Shown: positions 52,693-62,650, counted from the stretch's first letter. The stretch is 64,000 bases of DNA from Streptomyces tuirus (GCF_014701095.1 NZ_AP023439.1:5754001-5818000), one strand, 5' to 3'. Notes: generated by a model from the letters alone, not told the origin. Numbers and translations are program-made.

Positions 52693-54228
52693 ATGGAAGC
52701 CGGCGTGCACCGATTCGTCCGCGTACTGCGGCTGTTCGGCCTGCGGGTCTCCGTGGCGGAGGCGATGGACGCCATGCGCGGGGCGGCCCAGCCCGGTGTG
52801 CTGGGCGAGCGCGAGACGCTGCGCGAGGCCCTGCGCATGACGCTGGTGAAGGACCGCCGCGACCACGCGCTGTTCGACGACCTGTTCGCGGCGTTCTTCT
52901 CGCTGCGCCCGGTGGACGGCGCCGCCGACGGCCACGGGCACGGCCACGAGCACGACGACCTGACCGACACCGGCGAACTGGAGTCGTTCACCGTCTCCGA
53001 CGAGCCCTCCGAGACCCCGCAGCAGGGCCACAGCCACGGGAAGCCGGCCGACATCCGCGACTTCTTCGACCAGCAGGACCTGGCCCAGCAGTACAACCTG
53101 CACCAGGAGGCCAACAAGATCGACCTGGCTTCGATGACCGACGAGATCGTCCTGTCGAAGGACGGTGCCACGGGAGGGCGTGACGACACCCCGTCCGTCC
53201 AACTGGAGACCGAGCGGCTGCACGGCGCCGGCGTCCCCGGACGGCTGGCGGCGACGTCCGGGCAGCCGATCGACACCACCCTGACCGTCGCCCAGCACGA
53301 CGCCCTGCTCGGCTGGCTCGCCGGCGAGGACGACGACCCTGACGCCGACGACTTGCACGCATTGCGCCACCAGTTGACGGGTGTTGTCGAGAACCTGCCG
53401 GAACTGCTCAAACGTCATCTGGACCGGCTGGCCGAACTGCAGTCGGTGGCCGTGGAGTCCGCCCGGATCGCCGAACGCGCCCGTCTCGAAACGGTCGACG
53501 AGGACCAACGCGTCCAGCTGGAGGAGGCACTGCGCCGGGTCGGCCGCACCGTGCGCGGCGCCCTGACGAGCCGCAGACGCATCACGCCCGCCGGGCGCGT
53601 CCATCCGGGCCGCACCATGCGGCACAACATGCGCTACGACGGCGTACCGTTCCGGCCCGTCACCGTCACCCGCGCCGAGGACCGGCCCCGCCTGATGGTC
53701 CTCGCCGACGTCTCCCTGTCCGTGCGGGCCACCGCCCGCTTCACCCTGCACCTGGTGCACGGACTGCAGTCCCTGTTCGGGCAGGTGAGGTCGTACGCCT
53801 TCGTCGACGAGCCCACCGAGATCACCGAACTGTTCGCCGAACATCCCCTGGAGCGGGCGCTCGGGCTGGTCTTCGACGGGCTGCCGGCCGGCGGTCTGCT
53901 GGACGTGGACGCCACCTCCGACTACGGCAGGACCTTCGAGACGCTGCTGAGCGACCACGCCCCGGCGCTGGGCCGCCGGACCACGCTCCTGGTGCTCGGC
54001 GACGGCCGCGGCAACGGAAACCCGCCGCGGACCGAGGCGTTCGCCGAGATCACCCGCCGGGTGCGCCAGACCCTCTGGCTGACTCCGGAACCCCGCTACT
54101 CCTGGGGTCTGGGCAGCTGCGACCTGCCCGCCTACGCCGAACACTGCGACCGCGTGCAGGTGGTCGCCGACCTGGCCGGCCTGGAACGCACCGCCCACCG
54201 CATGGCGGCGGAGGCGTCGGGCCGATGA
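52693..54228 (+). CDS. VWA domain (CoxE-like) protein
   Basis: A 511-residue cytoplasmic protein. The N-terminal helical domain contains two His-rich patches, GHGHGHEHDD (His81, 83, 85, 87) and GHSHG near 112-116. The middle is charged. The C-terminal VWA domain (about 330-500) has the MIDAS motif DVSLS and late conserved TLLVLGDGRGNGNPP. CoxE/NorD-type partners couple to MoxR ATPases. It starts 15 nt after the ATPase gene with GGGAGG at 52682-52687. Shared His-rich segments in both partners suggest metal handling. Confidence 0.87.
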   Translation: MEAGVHRFVRVLRLFGLRVSVAEAMDAMRGAAQPGVLGERETLREALRMTLVKDRRDHALFDDLFAAFFSLRPVDGAADGHGHGHEHDDLTDTGELESFTVSDEPSETPQQGHSHGKPADIRDFFDQQDLAQQYNLHQEANKIDLASMTDEIVLSKDGATGGRDDTPSVQLETERLHGAGVPGRLAATSGQPIDTTLTVAQHDALLGWLAGEDDDPDADDLHALRHQLTGVVENLPELLKRHLDRLAELQSVAVESARIAERARLETVDEDQRVQLEEALRRVGRTVRGALTSRRRITPAGRVHPGRTMRHNMRYDGVPFRPVTVTRAEDRPRLMVLADVSLSVRATARFTLHLVHGLQSLFGQVRSYAFVDEPTEITELFAEHPLERALGLVFDGLPAGGLLDVDATSDYGRTFETLLSDHAPALGRRTTLLVLGDGRGNGNPPRTEAFAEITRRVRQTLWLTPEPRYSWGLGSCDLPAYAEHCDRVQVVADLAGLERTAHRMAAEASGR

Positions 54229-54256
54229 ACACCTCATACCGTCCGGGGGAGTCGTC

Positions 54257-55231
54257 GTGAGTGTCCCGAGCCCGCACAGCACCGTCGCCGCGCGCCGCAT
54301 CGACCCGCTGGCGCCGAGCGCGCCCGGCCTCTACACGGACCACCTGGTCCGGGTCGTCCACCACCATCGCACCACCGAGGAGGCGCCGTCCGGACCGGAC
54401 AGCCGCCGCGGCCGCGCGGCGCGGGACGTCCCGCCCCAACCGATCGTCCGCACCGAGCACTTCGTCCTGCGCCGCCGTGGCCGCCGCATCGAACTGAGCC
54501 ACCGCATGCGTCCCGAGCAACTCGACAACGACCTCGCCGGACTGCTCGCCGAGGAACTCTTCGCGCCCGGCTGGCTGTCCGGCAGCGACGTCTTCGAGCG
54601 GGTCTTCACCGGAGTGGTGCGCTCCTGCGTGGACGGTCCGCTGCCCGCCTGGACCACGTTCTACGGCAACACGCTGACCCGCATCAGACAGTACTGGCAG
54701 AGCCCCGAACAGGCCGTGCACTCCTCGATCGCGGGCTTCGCCCCCGTCTACCGGCGCACGCTGGATCTCGTGGGATCCGGCTCCGTGCTGGACCTGGGCT
54801 CGTGCTTCGGCTTCCTGCCGCTGCTGCTCGCCGAGCGGGAAGGACGCACGGTGATCGCCTCCGACCTCTCCCGGGGCACGATGCGCCTGCTCGGCACCGT
54901 GGCCGGCGCCCGGGGCCTGATGCTGGAGGTACTGGTCTGCGACGCGGCCCAGGTGCCGCTGCCGGACGGTGCGGTCGACACCGTCACCGTCATCCACGTG
55001 CTGGAGCACCTCGACGCCGACCACGGCGACGCCGTCCTGCGGGAGGCGCTGCGGCTGGCCCGGCGGCGCGTGGTGGTGGCCGTACCGTACGAGGACGAGC
55101 CGACCGCCGCGTACGGACATGTCCGGTGCTTCAGCCCGCGGCAGCTGACCGACCTGGGCCGCCGCACGGGTCACCCCTTCCACGTCGGCACCCACCACGG
55201 CGGCTGGCTGGTCGTCGATCCCCGCCGTTGA
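54257..55231 (+). CDS. SAM-dependent methyltransferase, probable mycofactocin-glycan methyltransferase (MftM-like)
   Basis: A 324-residue protein. The class I methyltransferase fold occupies about 160-320: VLDLGSCFGFLPLLLAE (SAM loop), ASDLSRGTMRL, VIHVLEHLDAD and VVVAVPYEDEP. A 140-residue N-terminal extension contains HRMRPEQLDNDLAGLLAEELFAPGW. In mycobacteria an unlinked enzyme, MftM, 2-O-methylates the mycofactocin glucose chain; this gene's size and its place in a mycofactocin locus make it a good candidate. It closes the rightward operon (28 nt after the VWA gene) and ends at a bidirectional terminator. Confidence 0.75.
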   Translation: MSVPSPHSTVAARRIDPLAPSAPGLYTDHLVRVVHHHRTTEEAPSGPDSRRGRAARDVPPQPIVRTEHFVLRRRGRRIELSHRMRPEQLDNDLAGLLAEELFAPGWLSGSDVFERVFTGVVRSCVDGPLPAWTTFYGNTLTRIRQYWQSPEQAVHSSIAGFAPVYRRTLDLVGSGSVLDLGSCFGFLPLLLAEREGRTVIASDLSRGTMRLLGTVAGARGLMLEVLVCDAAQVPLPDGAVDTVTVIHVLEHLDADHGDAVLREALRLARRRVVVAVPYEDEPTAAYGHVRCFSPRQLTDLGRRTGHPFHVGTHHGGWLVVDPRR

Positions 55232-55255
55232 CGCGGCCGCTGATGATCCGACAGC

Positions 55256-55297
55256 GCGGAGCCGGGCCGGTCGCGACAGCGTCGGCCCCGGCTCCGC
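55256..55297. terminator. Bidirectional terminator between converging operons
   Basis: GCGGAGCCGGG-CC pairs with GGCCCCGGCTCCGC (13 bp with a single bulge) around a 15-nt loop, between the methyltransferase and the response regulator. Confidence 0.85.
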
Positions 55298-55301
55298 ACA
55301 G

Positions 55302-55967
55302 TCAGATCACACCCAATTTGCTGGCCTCGTACACCACTTCGGCCCGACTGCCGGCGTCCGTCTTGCGCATGATGTTGCGGACGTGGAACTTCACCGTCGT
55401 TTCGGAGATGTACAACTCCGCGCCGATCTCCCGGTTGCTGAGCCCACGGGCCAGCAACTGCAGAACGCTCAGCTCCCGTTCGGTGAACTGCGGCCGGTCG
55501 GGCTGGACGCGCATGGAGCGCACCATCGCACCGGCCGCGTGCGAGTCGAAGGCGCTCTCGTTGCGGGCCACCGCGCGGATGGAGCGCAGCAGCTCCGTGG
55601 TGTCGACATCCTTGACCACATAACCGCGCGCGCCGTGATGGATGGCCTGCACCACCAGCGCGTCGTCGAGGAAGGTGGTGAGGACCAGCACCGCCAGGTC
55701 CGGGTGACGCTGCGTCAGCCGCGCGCACAGATCCAGGCCCTCGGTGTCCGCCGCCGTGGACAGCTTCAGATCGAGCAGCACGATCGCCGGACGCGTCCGC
55801 TCCACGACGGCCGCGGCCTCGCCGGCCGCGCTCGCCTCCCCGACCACCTCCAGATCGCTCTCGCGTTCCAGGATGGACCGCAGCCCGTGCCGGACGATCG
55901 CATGGTCGTCGACCAGTACGATCCGCAGCGCCTCGGTGGGCGCCTCCGCCCGCTGTTCCATGGTCAT
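55302..55967 (-). CDS. NarL/LuxR-type response regulator
   Basis: A 221-residue regulator. The receiver has VLVDDHAIVRHGLRS, the phosphoacceptor Asp in IVLLDLKLS, and VLTTF plus VVKDVD. The LuxR helix-turn-helix is FTERELSVLQLLARGLSNREIGAELYISETTVKFHVRNIMRKT. ATG 55967 overlaps the kinase stop (ATGA). It is the last gene of the leftward operon adh2-kinase-regulator. It is a candidate to bind the CGCCAACC direct repeats upstream of acs and the aldehyde dehydrogenase, since NarL-type dimers often use short tandem or inverted heptamers; that link is inference. Confidence 0.92.
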   Translation of the reverse strand: MTMEQRAEAPTEALRIVLVDDHAIVRHGLRSILERESDLEVVGEASAAGEAAAVVERTRPAIVLLDLKLSTAADTEGLDLCARLTQRHPDLAVLVLTTFLDDALVVQAIHHGARGYVVKDVDTTELLRSIRAVARNESAFDSHAAGAMVRSMRVQPDRPQFTERELSVLQLLARGLSNREIGAELYISETTVKFHVRNIMRKTDAGSRAEVVYEASKLGVI

Positions 55968-57334
55968 CCACTGCCTCCTACAGCGTGCTTCACCGGCAGC
56001 GGGACGTCGACCCGCAACAGGACGCCTCCCATCCCCGACCGTCGGATGGACAGTCTGCCGGCGAGCTCCTCCACCCGGGCGACCATGTTCGCCAGACCGC
56101 GGTGGCGTCCGCCCAGATCGGTGGCCCTGGACAGGCGCAGCGCACGCCGCAGCTGAGCCGGATCGCCGACGCCGTCGTCGGACACGGTCAGCACGATCGC
56201 GTCGGGCAGATAGCGCAGCCGGACGAGGGCCCGGCCGGCCTTGCCGTGGGTGGCGGAGTTGAACAGGGCCTCGCCGGTCAGCCGCAGGATCGACTGCTCG
56301 GCCTCGGGTGGCAGCGGCATCGGCCGGCCCGCCACCTGCACCCGTACGTCGAAATCCATCGGCAGGTGCACGGTGGACAGCCGCTCCAGCATCACCGGCA
56401 GCGGCCCGACAGGCTCCTGCGAGGTCCGGTTGAGGGCGTAGATCGCGGCCCGCAGCCGCTCCACGGCCTGCCGGTTGAGGTCCTTGGCGCCGGCCAGGCG
56501 GTCGGCGAGGTCCGCGGCCGGCCCACCCAGGGCGGCCAGCTCGGCCCGGCACACCTCGAGGGTCATGCCCGCGCTGAGCACGTACTGGGAGACGCTGTCG
56601 TGCAGCTCGCGCGCGATCCGGCGCCGCTCGTCGTCCAGCGCCTGCCGCTGCATGGCGTCCAGCAGCCGTGACTGTGTCTCGGCCAGCTCGGCGCTGCGCG
56701 CGGCCAGGTCCCGGGCCTGCTGCTCGGCAGCCTCGGACAGCTCGTCGGCACGGCCGCGCAGGGCGGTGGCCGCGTGGAACAGGAACGTGTGATGCAGCGC
56801 CACGGCGGCCTGGTTGGCGAGCACCCGCAGGATGGCCAGGTCGGTGTCCGCGACCTCGACACCGGCGCCCGGCCGGGCGGCGATCCCGCCGACCGGTTCG
56901 TCGTCCAGAGTCATCGGCGCGCGCACCCAGTCGCCGCCCTGGCCGGGTCCCTGGGCTTCCCAGGGCCGGGTGCGCAGCAGCTCCAGGTGGTGCCGTGCCT
57001 CGGCCGGTATCAGCGTCTCGTCGTCGATGAGGACGTCGTCCGTGTAGAGCAGGAACCTGGGCCGGGCGGCCCGCAGCGCGCCGTCCGCCACGGCCAGCAG
57101 CAGCCAGCGGGCCCGCAGATGCTCGGCGGCGGTCCGTACGACCGTCTCGACCAGGGTGCGCGGGCCCTCCGCCGTGCGCACCAGGGCGCGGGAGATGCCG
57201 TCGAGGGCCTCCACGGTCCGCTCCAGGCGCTCGGTGGAGCGCACATAGGCCGGGTAGTACGACCGCTTGCCCGACCGCAGTCCGGTGAGCACCCCGAGGT
57301 CGGCGGTCCGGGGTGACTGTTCGAGCTCGCTCAC
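55964..57334 (-). CDS. Soluble sensor histidine kinase (HisKA_3 type)
   Basis: A 456-residue kinase without membrane helices, so it senses a cytoplasmic signal. A GAF domain (about 35-190) is followed by a coiled coil (about 190-230), the HisKA_3 dimerisation helix with DERRRIARELHDSVSQYVLSAG (phosphoacceptor His) and HATPase (SDDGVGD, GGRHRGLANMVARVEELAG). It is 10 nt downstream of the alcohol dehydrogenase stop. The arrangement recalls ExaD/ExaE, the soluble kinase and LuxR regulator that control PQQ-dependent ethanol oxidation in Pseudomonas. Confidence 0.9.
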   Translation of the reverse strand: MSELEQSPRTADLGVLTGLRSGKRSYYPAYVRSTERLERTVEALDGISRALVRTAEGPRTLVETVVRTAAEHLRARWLLLAVADGALRAARPRFLLYTDDVLIDDETLIPAEARHHLELLRTRPWEAQGPGQGGDWVRAPMTLDDEPVGGIAARPGAGVEVADTDLAILRVLANQAAVALHHTFLFHAATALRGRADELSEAAEQQARDLAARSAELAETQSRLLDAMQRQALDDERRRIARELHDSVSQYVLSAGMTLEVCRAELAALGGPAADLADRLAGAKDLNRQAVERLRAAIYALNRTSQEPVGPLPVMLERLSTVHLPMDFDVRVQVAGRPMPLPPEAEQSILRLTGEALFNSATHGKAGRALVRLRYLPDAIVLTVSDDGVGDPAQLRRALRLSRATDLGGRHRGLANMVARVEELAGRLSIRRSGMGGVLLRVDVPLPVKHAVGGSG

Positions 57335-57344
57335 GGGAACCGCC

Positions 57345-58619
57345 TCACAGCGCTTCTCGGAACAGTGTCTCCACGTCCCGCAGTTCGACGATCCGGGGGT
57401 TGGTGGCCATGCAGGCGTCCTTCAGCGTCGTACGCGCCAGCACCGGCACATCGCGCTCGGCGACCCCGAGGCTCGCCAGGCCCTTCGGGACGCCGACGTC
57501 GTCCGCCAGGGCCCGCACCAGGTCCGCGAGCTGGGCCGCCACCTCGTGGGGCGGCACACCGGCGGTCGGCAGTCCGGCCGCCGCGCCCAGCGCGACGAAA
57601 CGGTCCGGCCACGCCTCGGCGTTGAACCGGATCACATGCGGCAGCAGCACGCCGTTGACGACGCCGTGCGGGGCGTCCAGCAGACCGCCGACCTGGTGGC
57701 TCATGGCGTGCGTCGCCCCCAGGATGGCGTTGGTGAACGCCATCCCGGCCTCCAGCGCGGCCTGTGCCATCGCGAGGCGGGCCCCGAAGTCCCGGGGGTC
57801 GATCTGGGTGCGCACCAGGTTCCCCATGATCAGTTCGACCGCGTGCAGGGCGTGGATGTCCGTCAGCGGGTTGTGCGCCCGGGACACGAACGCCTCGATG
57901 GCGTGCGTCAGCGCGTCCAGTCCGGTGGCCGCGTTGAGCCAGGCCGGCATGGTGGTCAGCAACCGTGGGTCGATCACCGAGATCTCCGGCACGAGCGTAC
58001 GGCTCACGATGGTGATCTTGATGTGTTCGGTGGTGTCGGTGATCACCGCGAACTGGGACACGTCCGCCCCGGTGCCGGACGTGGACGGCACCATCACGGT
58101 CGGCGGAATCGGCTGCAAGACCTGGTCCACGCCCTCGTAGTCGAGGATCCGCCCGCCGTGGCCCGACAGGATCGCCACGCCCTTGGCCGCGTCGATGACG
58201 GAGCCGCCACCCACGCCCACGATCACGTCGCAGCCGCTCTCGGCGTACCGTTCGAATCCCGCCTGGACCTCATGGTCCTTCGGATTGGGGGTCACGTCGG
58301 ACCACACCACGGGCCGCAGACCCGCCCGCTTCAGATGGGCCGCCGCCTCGTCCGCCCAGCCCGCCGCCATCAGTCCGGGGTCGGTGACCAGGAACGGACG
58401 GCGACCGCCCAGGCGCACCGCGCAGTGTCCCAGCTCGGCGAGCGAGCCGGGACCGAAGACGATCTCGGGTACATGGAACTTGGCCAGCCGCGCCGACTGC
58501 CGCACGGCGTCCGTGCTCGTCTCCTGCGGTCCCAGGAGCTCGCACTGGCACTCGTCGCGGCTCCAGTCGCCGCTCGGGTCGTTCCCGCCCGTCACGATCG
58601 CCTCGGACGTGAGCGACAT
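57345..58619 (-). CDS. Iron-type alcohol dehydrogenase (second enzyme)
   Basis: A 424-residue group III ADH. Cofactor motifs are IVGVGGGSVIDAAKG and PSTSGTGADVSQFAVI. The metal-binding segments are TGLDALTHAIEAFVSRAHNP (Asp, His) and HAMSHQVGGLLDAPHG (His, His). It begins MSLTSEAIVTGGND after GGGAGG. About 35 residues precede the usual family start and include paired cysteines (DECQCELL). It differs clearly from the NDMA-dependent enzyme at 50,131 and may act on another chain length or in reverse. The 28-bp palindrome lies 117 nt before its start. Confidence 0.9.
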   Translation of the reverse strand: MSLTSEAIVTGGNDPSGDWSRDECQCELLGPQETSTDAVRQSARLAKFHVPEIVFGPGSLAELGHCAVRLGGRRPFLVTDPGLMAAGWADEAAAHLKRAGLRPVVWSDVTPNPKDHEVQAGFERYAESGCDVIVGVGGGSVIDAAKGVAILSGHGGRILDYEGVDQVLQPIPPTVMVPSTSGTGADVSQFAVITDTTEHIKITIVSRTLVPEISVIDPRLLTTMPAWLNAATGLDALTHAIEAFVSRAHNPLTDIHALHAVELIMGNLVRTQIDPRDFGARLAMAQAALEAGMAFTNAILGATHAMSHQVGGLLDAPHGVVNGVLLPHVIRFNAEAWPDRFVALGAAAGLPTAGVPPHEVAAQLADLVRALADDVGVPKGLASLGVAERDVPVLARTTLKDACMATNPRIVELRDVETLFREAL

Positions 58620-58735
58620 GCGACCTCCCAAGGGCGTGAAGCCCGCAATGCAGACGCAACCTTGATTTCACCGCCGGAGTGGCTGATAACACTGGCGTCC
58701 GACCGAAGACCACGCTATGCGCGCGCTACCGGATG

Positions 58736-58763
58736 CGACACCTGTCCGATCGGACAGGTGTCG
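58736..58763. promoter_or_regulatory. Perfect 28-bp palindrome between adh2 and the GAF regulator
   Basis: Every base of the left half (CGACACCTGTCCGA) is complemented by the right half. It is centred at 58749.5, roughly midway between the two divergent starts (58619 and 58845), as expected for an autoregulatory operator. A diverged half-site (GGACGGGTGTG) follows at about 58774. Sites sharing its CCTGTCCG/CGGACAGG core occur upstream of mftA/mdo and of acs. Confidence 0.82.
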
Positions 58764-58844
58764 AAGGCCCGGCCGGACGGGTGTGCCGGCGCGGTCAAGG
58801 CGGACAATAGTCGGTTGTTCCCGTTCTACGGCAGGGAAAAGCAC

Positions 58845-60086
58845 ATGTCACACCGTAGTGACCTGCGGCGGCGCAGGGTCAGGCTGGAGAGCGAGTGGTC
58901 CCGCTGGGTGCCGCGGCTGAAAGCGGCGGGATCGAACCCGGTCGGCGTGGAGGCGCTGCGCCGTGATGTGACCGAGTCCTGGATGCGGTCGCTGAGCAGT
59001 GTGGATCCGGCCCAGGACAGTGCCCCGGTCACCGACGGCGGGCGGGTGCAGCACCGCTGGAGCGGCTCGCCGCTGCGCCGGCCCGTCGACGGCCTCGCCG
59101 ACGAACTGCGCGCCATCGCGGACGACGCGGGATTCGTCACCGCCGTCACCGACGAGTCCGGCACCATCCTGTGGACCTGCGGCGGACCGACCATGCGCCG
59201 CCGTGCCGAGCGTGTCAACTTCGCACCCGGCGGCCGGTGGGACGAGCGAGCCATGGGCACCAACGCCCTGTCCCTCGCCCTGCGCACCGGCCGCCCCGCC
59301 TCCGTCTTCTCGGCCGAGCACCTGGTCACCGTCCTGCACGGCTGGGTCTGCTACTGCGCCCCCGTCCACGGCCCGGACGGACGCATCCTGGGCGTGCTGG
59401 ACATGTCCACCACCTGGGACCGGTCCAACCCCCTGGCCATGGCCACCGTGCGTTCGCTCGTCGCCACCATCGAGTCCCGGCTGCGCACCGAACTGCCCCG
59501 TCAGCTGCAACGGAACACCAGCCCCGTCAGCCTCACCTGCCTCGGCAGCGAGCAGGCGCTCCGCGACGGCGTACCGCTGCCCCTGCGCCCCCGCCAGGTC
59601 GAGATCCTGGCGCTGCTCGCCCTGGAGCCTGACGGCTTCCCACCCGACCGTCTCCGCGGCGCCCTCTACGGCGACCGGGCCGTCACCGCCTCGACCTTCA
59701 AGGCCGAGATCTCCCATCTGCGCCGGGCTCTCGACGGTGGTGTCGCCACCCGCCGCTACGCGCTGACCACCCCTGTGTCCTGCGACGCGGCCGAGGTGCT
59801 GCGCGCACTGGAGCGGGGCGACACCGAGACCGCGCTGCGCCTGTACCGCGGCCCGCTGCTGCCCCGGTCCGAGGCGCCCGGCATCGAGGAGTGGCGCACC
59901 CACCTGGAGGTGTCCGTCCGGGCGGCCGTGCTGGCGAGCACCAGCCCCGAACACGCCCTGCGCTACGGCGAGCGAGCCCCGTACGACGCCGAGGTGCACG
60001 AACACGCGCTGAGCCTGCTCGACCCGCGCGACCCCCGTCGCGCCATCGCGGCCGGACGCCGCGCTGCGGCCTTGCGGGAGGAGTGA
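58845..60086 (+). CDS. GAF-domain transcriptional regulator with C-terminal winged helix
   Basis: A 413-residue regulator. The N terminus (GVEALRRDVTESWMRSL) resembles the start of AcoR-type activators, and a GAF domain follows at about 85-215 (VTAVTDESGTILWTCGG, ERAMGTNALSLALRTGRPASVFSAEHL). In place of the sigma-54 interaction module there is a SARP/OmpR-like winged helix at about 245-320 (PLPLRPRQVEILALLALEPDGFP, STFKAEISHLRRALDGG). AcoR relatives sense acetoin, alcohols or aldehydes. ATG 58845 follows AGGGA. The palindrome just upstream is its likely operator, making it the best candidate for pathway-specific control of the island. Confidence 0.85.
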   Translation: MSHRSDLRRRRVRLESEWSRWVPRLKAAGSNPVGVEALRRDVTESWMRSLSSVDPAQDSAPVTDGGRVQHRWSGSPLRRPVDGLADELRAIADDAGFVTAVTDESGTILWTCGGPTMRRRAERVNFAPGGRWDERAMGTNALSLALRTGRPASVFSAEHLVTVLHGWVCYCAPVHGPDGRILGVLDMSTTWDRSNPLAMATVRSLVATIESRLRTELPRQLQRNTSPVSLTCLGSEQALRDGVPLPLRPRQVEILALLALEPDGFPPDRLRGALYGDRAVTASTFKAEISHLRRALDGGVATRRYALTTPVSCDAAEVLRALERGDTETALRLYRGPLLPRSEAPGIEEWRTHLEVSVRAAVLASTSPEHALRYGERAPYDAEVHEHALSLLDPRDPRRAIAAGRRAAALREE

Positions 60087-60210
60087 CCGCCCGGGCCGGA
60101 CGCCGCGCTGCGGCCTTGCGGGAGGAGTGACCGCCGGGGCCGGTCGCCTCGCTGCGGCCTTGCGGGAGGAGTGACCGCCCGGGCCGGACGCCTCGCCGCG
60201 GCCCTCGGGA
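60051..60210. repeat. 44-bp tandem repeat (3.6 copies) across the 3' end of the GAF regulator gene
   Basis: Units begin at 60051, 60095, 60139 and 60183, each starting GCCGG(A/T)CGCC and containing GCGGGAGGAGTGACCGCC. The first unit holds the last codons and TGA stop of the regulator. The others are downstream copies of that coding end, including stop and a GGGAGGAG ribosome-site-like sequence. The last unit is incomplete and diverged. The period is not a multiple of three. Confidence 0.92.
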
Positions 60211-60240
60211 CGAACCGCACGGGCCGGGCGGGCGGGGCGG

Positions 60241-60260
60241 CGCCAACCTCACGCCAACCC
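60241..60260 (+). promoter_or_regulatory. CGCCAACC direct repeat upstream of the aldehyde dehydrogenase
   Basis: CGCCAACC occurs at 60241-60248 and 60252-60259 (11-bp period), 75-93 nt before the start codon. The combined motif CGCCAACCTNNCGCCAACCC is identical, apart from the two N positions, to the one upstream of acs. A common activator is the simplest explanation. Confidence 0.62.
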
Positions 60261-60333
60261 GGCGGTCGCACAGTGCGGTGCAGTACGACGGCACGGGCCG
60301 TCGCAGCACCGCACTTCACCGAGGAGAGCCGCC

Positions 60334-61850
<1,517 letters not shown>

Positions 61851-61851
<1 letters not shown>

Positions 61852-62255
61852 TGGCCGCCCGCACCAGGCGCGTCGGGCTGACGCCGGCCGCCGAGGACCT
61901 GGTGCGACGGCTCGCCGCGACGCACGGACCGGTGATGTTCCATCAGTCCGGCGGCTGCTGCGACGGCAGCGCACCCATGTGCTATCCGCGCGGCGAGTTC
62001 CAGGTCGGCGCCGCGGACGTGCTGCTCGACCACGTCGCCGACGGTACGCCCTTCTGGATGAGCGCCGACCAGTACGTGTACTGGCGGCACACCCACCTCA
62101 CCATCGACGTGGTCCCGGGCCGGGGAAGCGGGTTCTCCCTCGAATCACCCGAGGGCGTGCGCTTTCTGATCCGCTCCAGGGTCCTCACCGACGAGGAGTG
62201 GGAACGCCTTGCCGGGGAGCCCCCGCTCCCGACCGGGGCGGACACCGCCGGCTGA
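61851..62255 (+). CDS. DUF779 family protein
   Basis: A 134-residue protein (start MAARTRRVGLTPAAEDLVRRL) with a cysteine group, GGCCDGSAPMCYP (Cys36, Cys37, Cys44), and a beta-rich remainder. DUF779 genes lie next to acetaldehyde-type aldehyde dehydrogenases in very many bacteria; no function is proven, but a metal or thiol partner of the dehydrogenase is plausible. It overlaps the dehydrogenase by 1 nt (TGATG), ensuring joint translation. Confidence 0.88.
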
Positions 62256-62364
62256 CCGGCGCCGCCCGTAACGGCGGCACACCCGGGGACCACCGAGCCG
62301 GGGCGCCGCAGTCGTTTTCACCTGGTGCGAGAGGACGGGTCTGGGCAGAGTCGGGGGTGGCAGC

Positions 62365-62473
62365 TAGTCTGTAGGGAACGCGTCAAGTTTTGGGCGTGGG
62401 GTGTGCCGGGAAGTCTGGTCGGCGTTTTCAGGGGCTGTGTGCCCGTTCGTCGATGTTTCCCGGAGGCGTCACC
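62365..62473 (+). promoter_or_regulatory. Promoter and candidate structured leader of the small membrane-protein operon
   Basis: TAGTCT at 62365-62370 is a likely -10, giving an approximately 97-nt leader. In it CCGGGAA (62406-62412) can pair with TTCCCGG (62457-62463). The latter overlaps the GGAGG ribosome binding site (62462-62466), so pairing would hide it. GCCG/CGGC around GGAAGTCTGGT adds an alternative hairpin. This is the layout of a translational switch. I have an unverified impression of similar leaders before Na+/H+ antiporter genes in Streptomyces. Confidence 0.5.
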
Positions 62474-62650
62474 GTGAGACTGTCCGCCAAAAGGCATTTC
62501 GGCATCGCCTTGGTAGTCGCAGGAGCACTGATGTGCCTTGCCGGAGCTGCGCTCTACGTGATGCCCGGCCCTGGTTTCCCCGTTCTCGCGCTCGGCCTGG
62601 CTGCCGTCGTCATCGGGCTCTTCCTGCTCGCCGCGCTCCGCCGCGAGTGA
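62474..62650 (+). CDS. Small membrane protein (58 aa, PGPGFP type)
   Basis: A 58-residue protein with two closely spaced membrane helices, RHFGIALVVAGALMCLAGAAL and FPVLALGLAAVVIGLFLLA, joined by YVMPGPGFP, a turn resembling that of the short PGPGW membrane proteins. GTG 62474 follows GGAGG at 62462-62466. It is the first of three tiny membrane genes. The function is unknown. Confidence 0.72.
   Translation: MRLSAKRHFGIALVVAGALMCLAGAALYVMPGPGFPVLALGLAAVVIGLFLLAALRRE

Noticed and set aside
53374..53570. Reading the VWA protein as two separate genes because of charged low-complexity stretches
   Set aside because: One frame is open and codon-typical throughout, with no internal ribosome binding site, and length fits CoxE-type proteins with an N-terminal helical domain.
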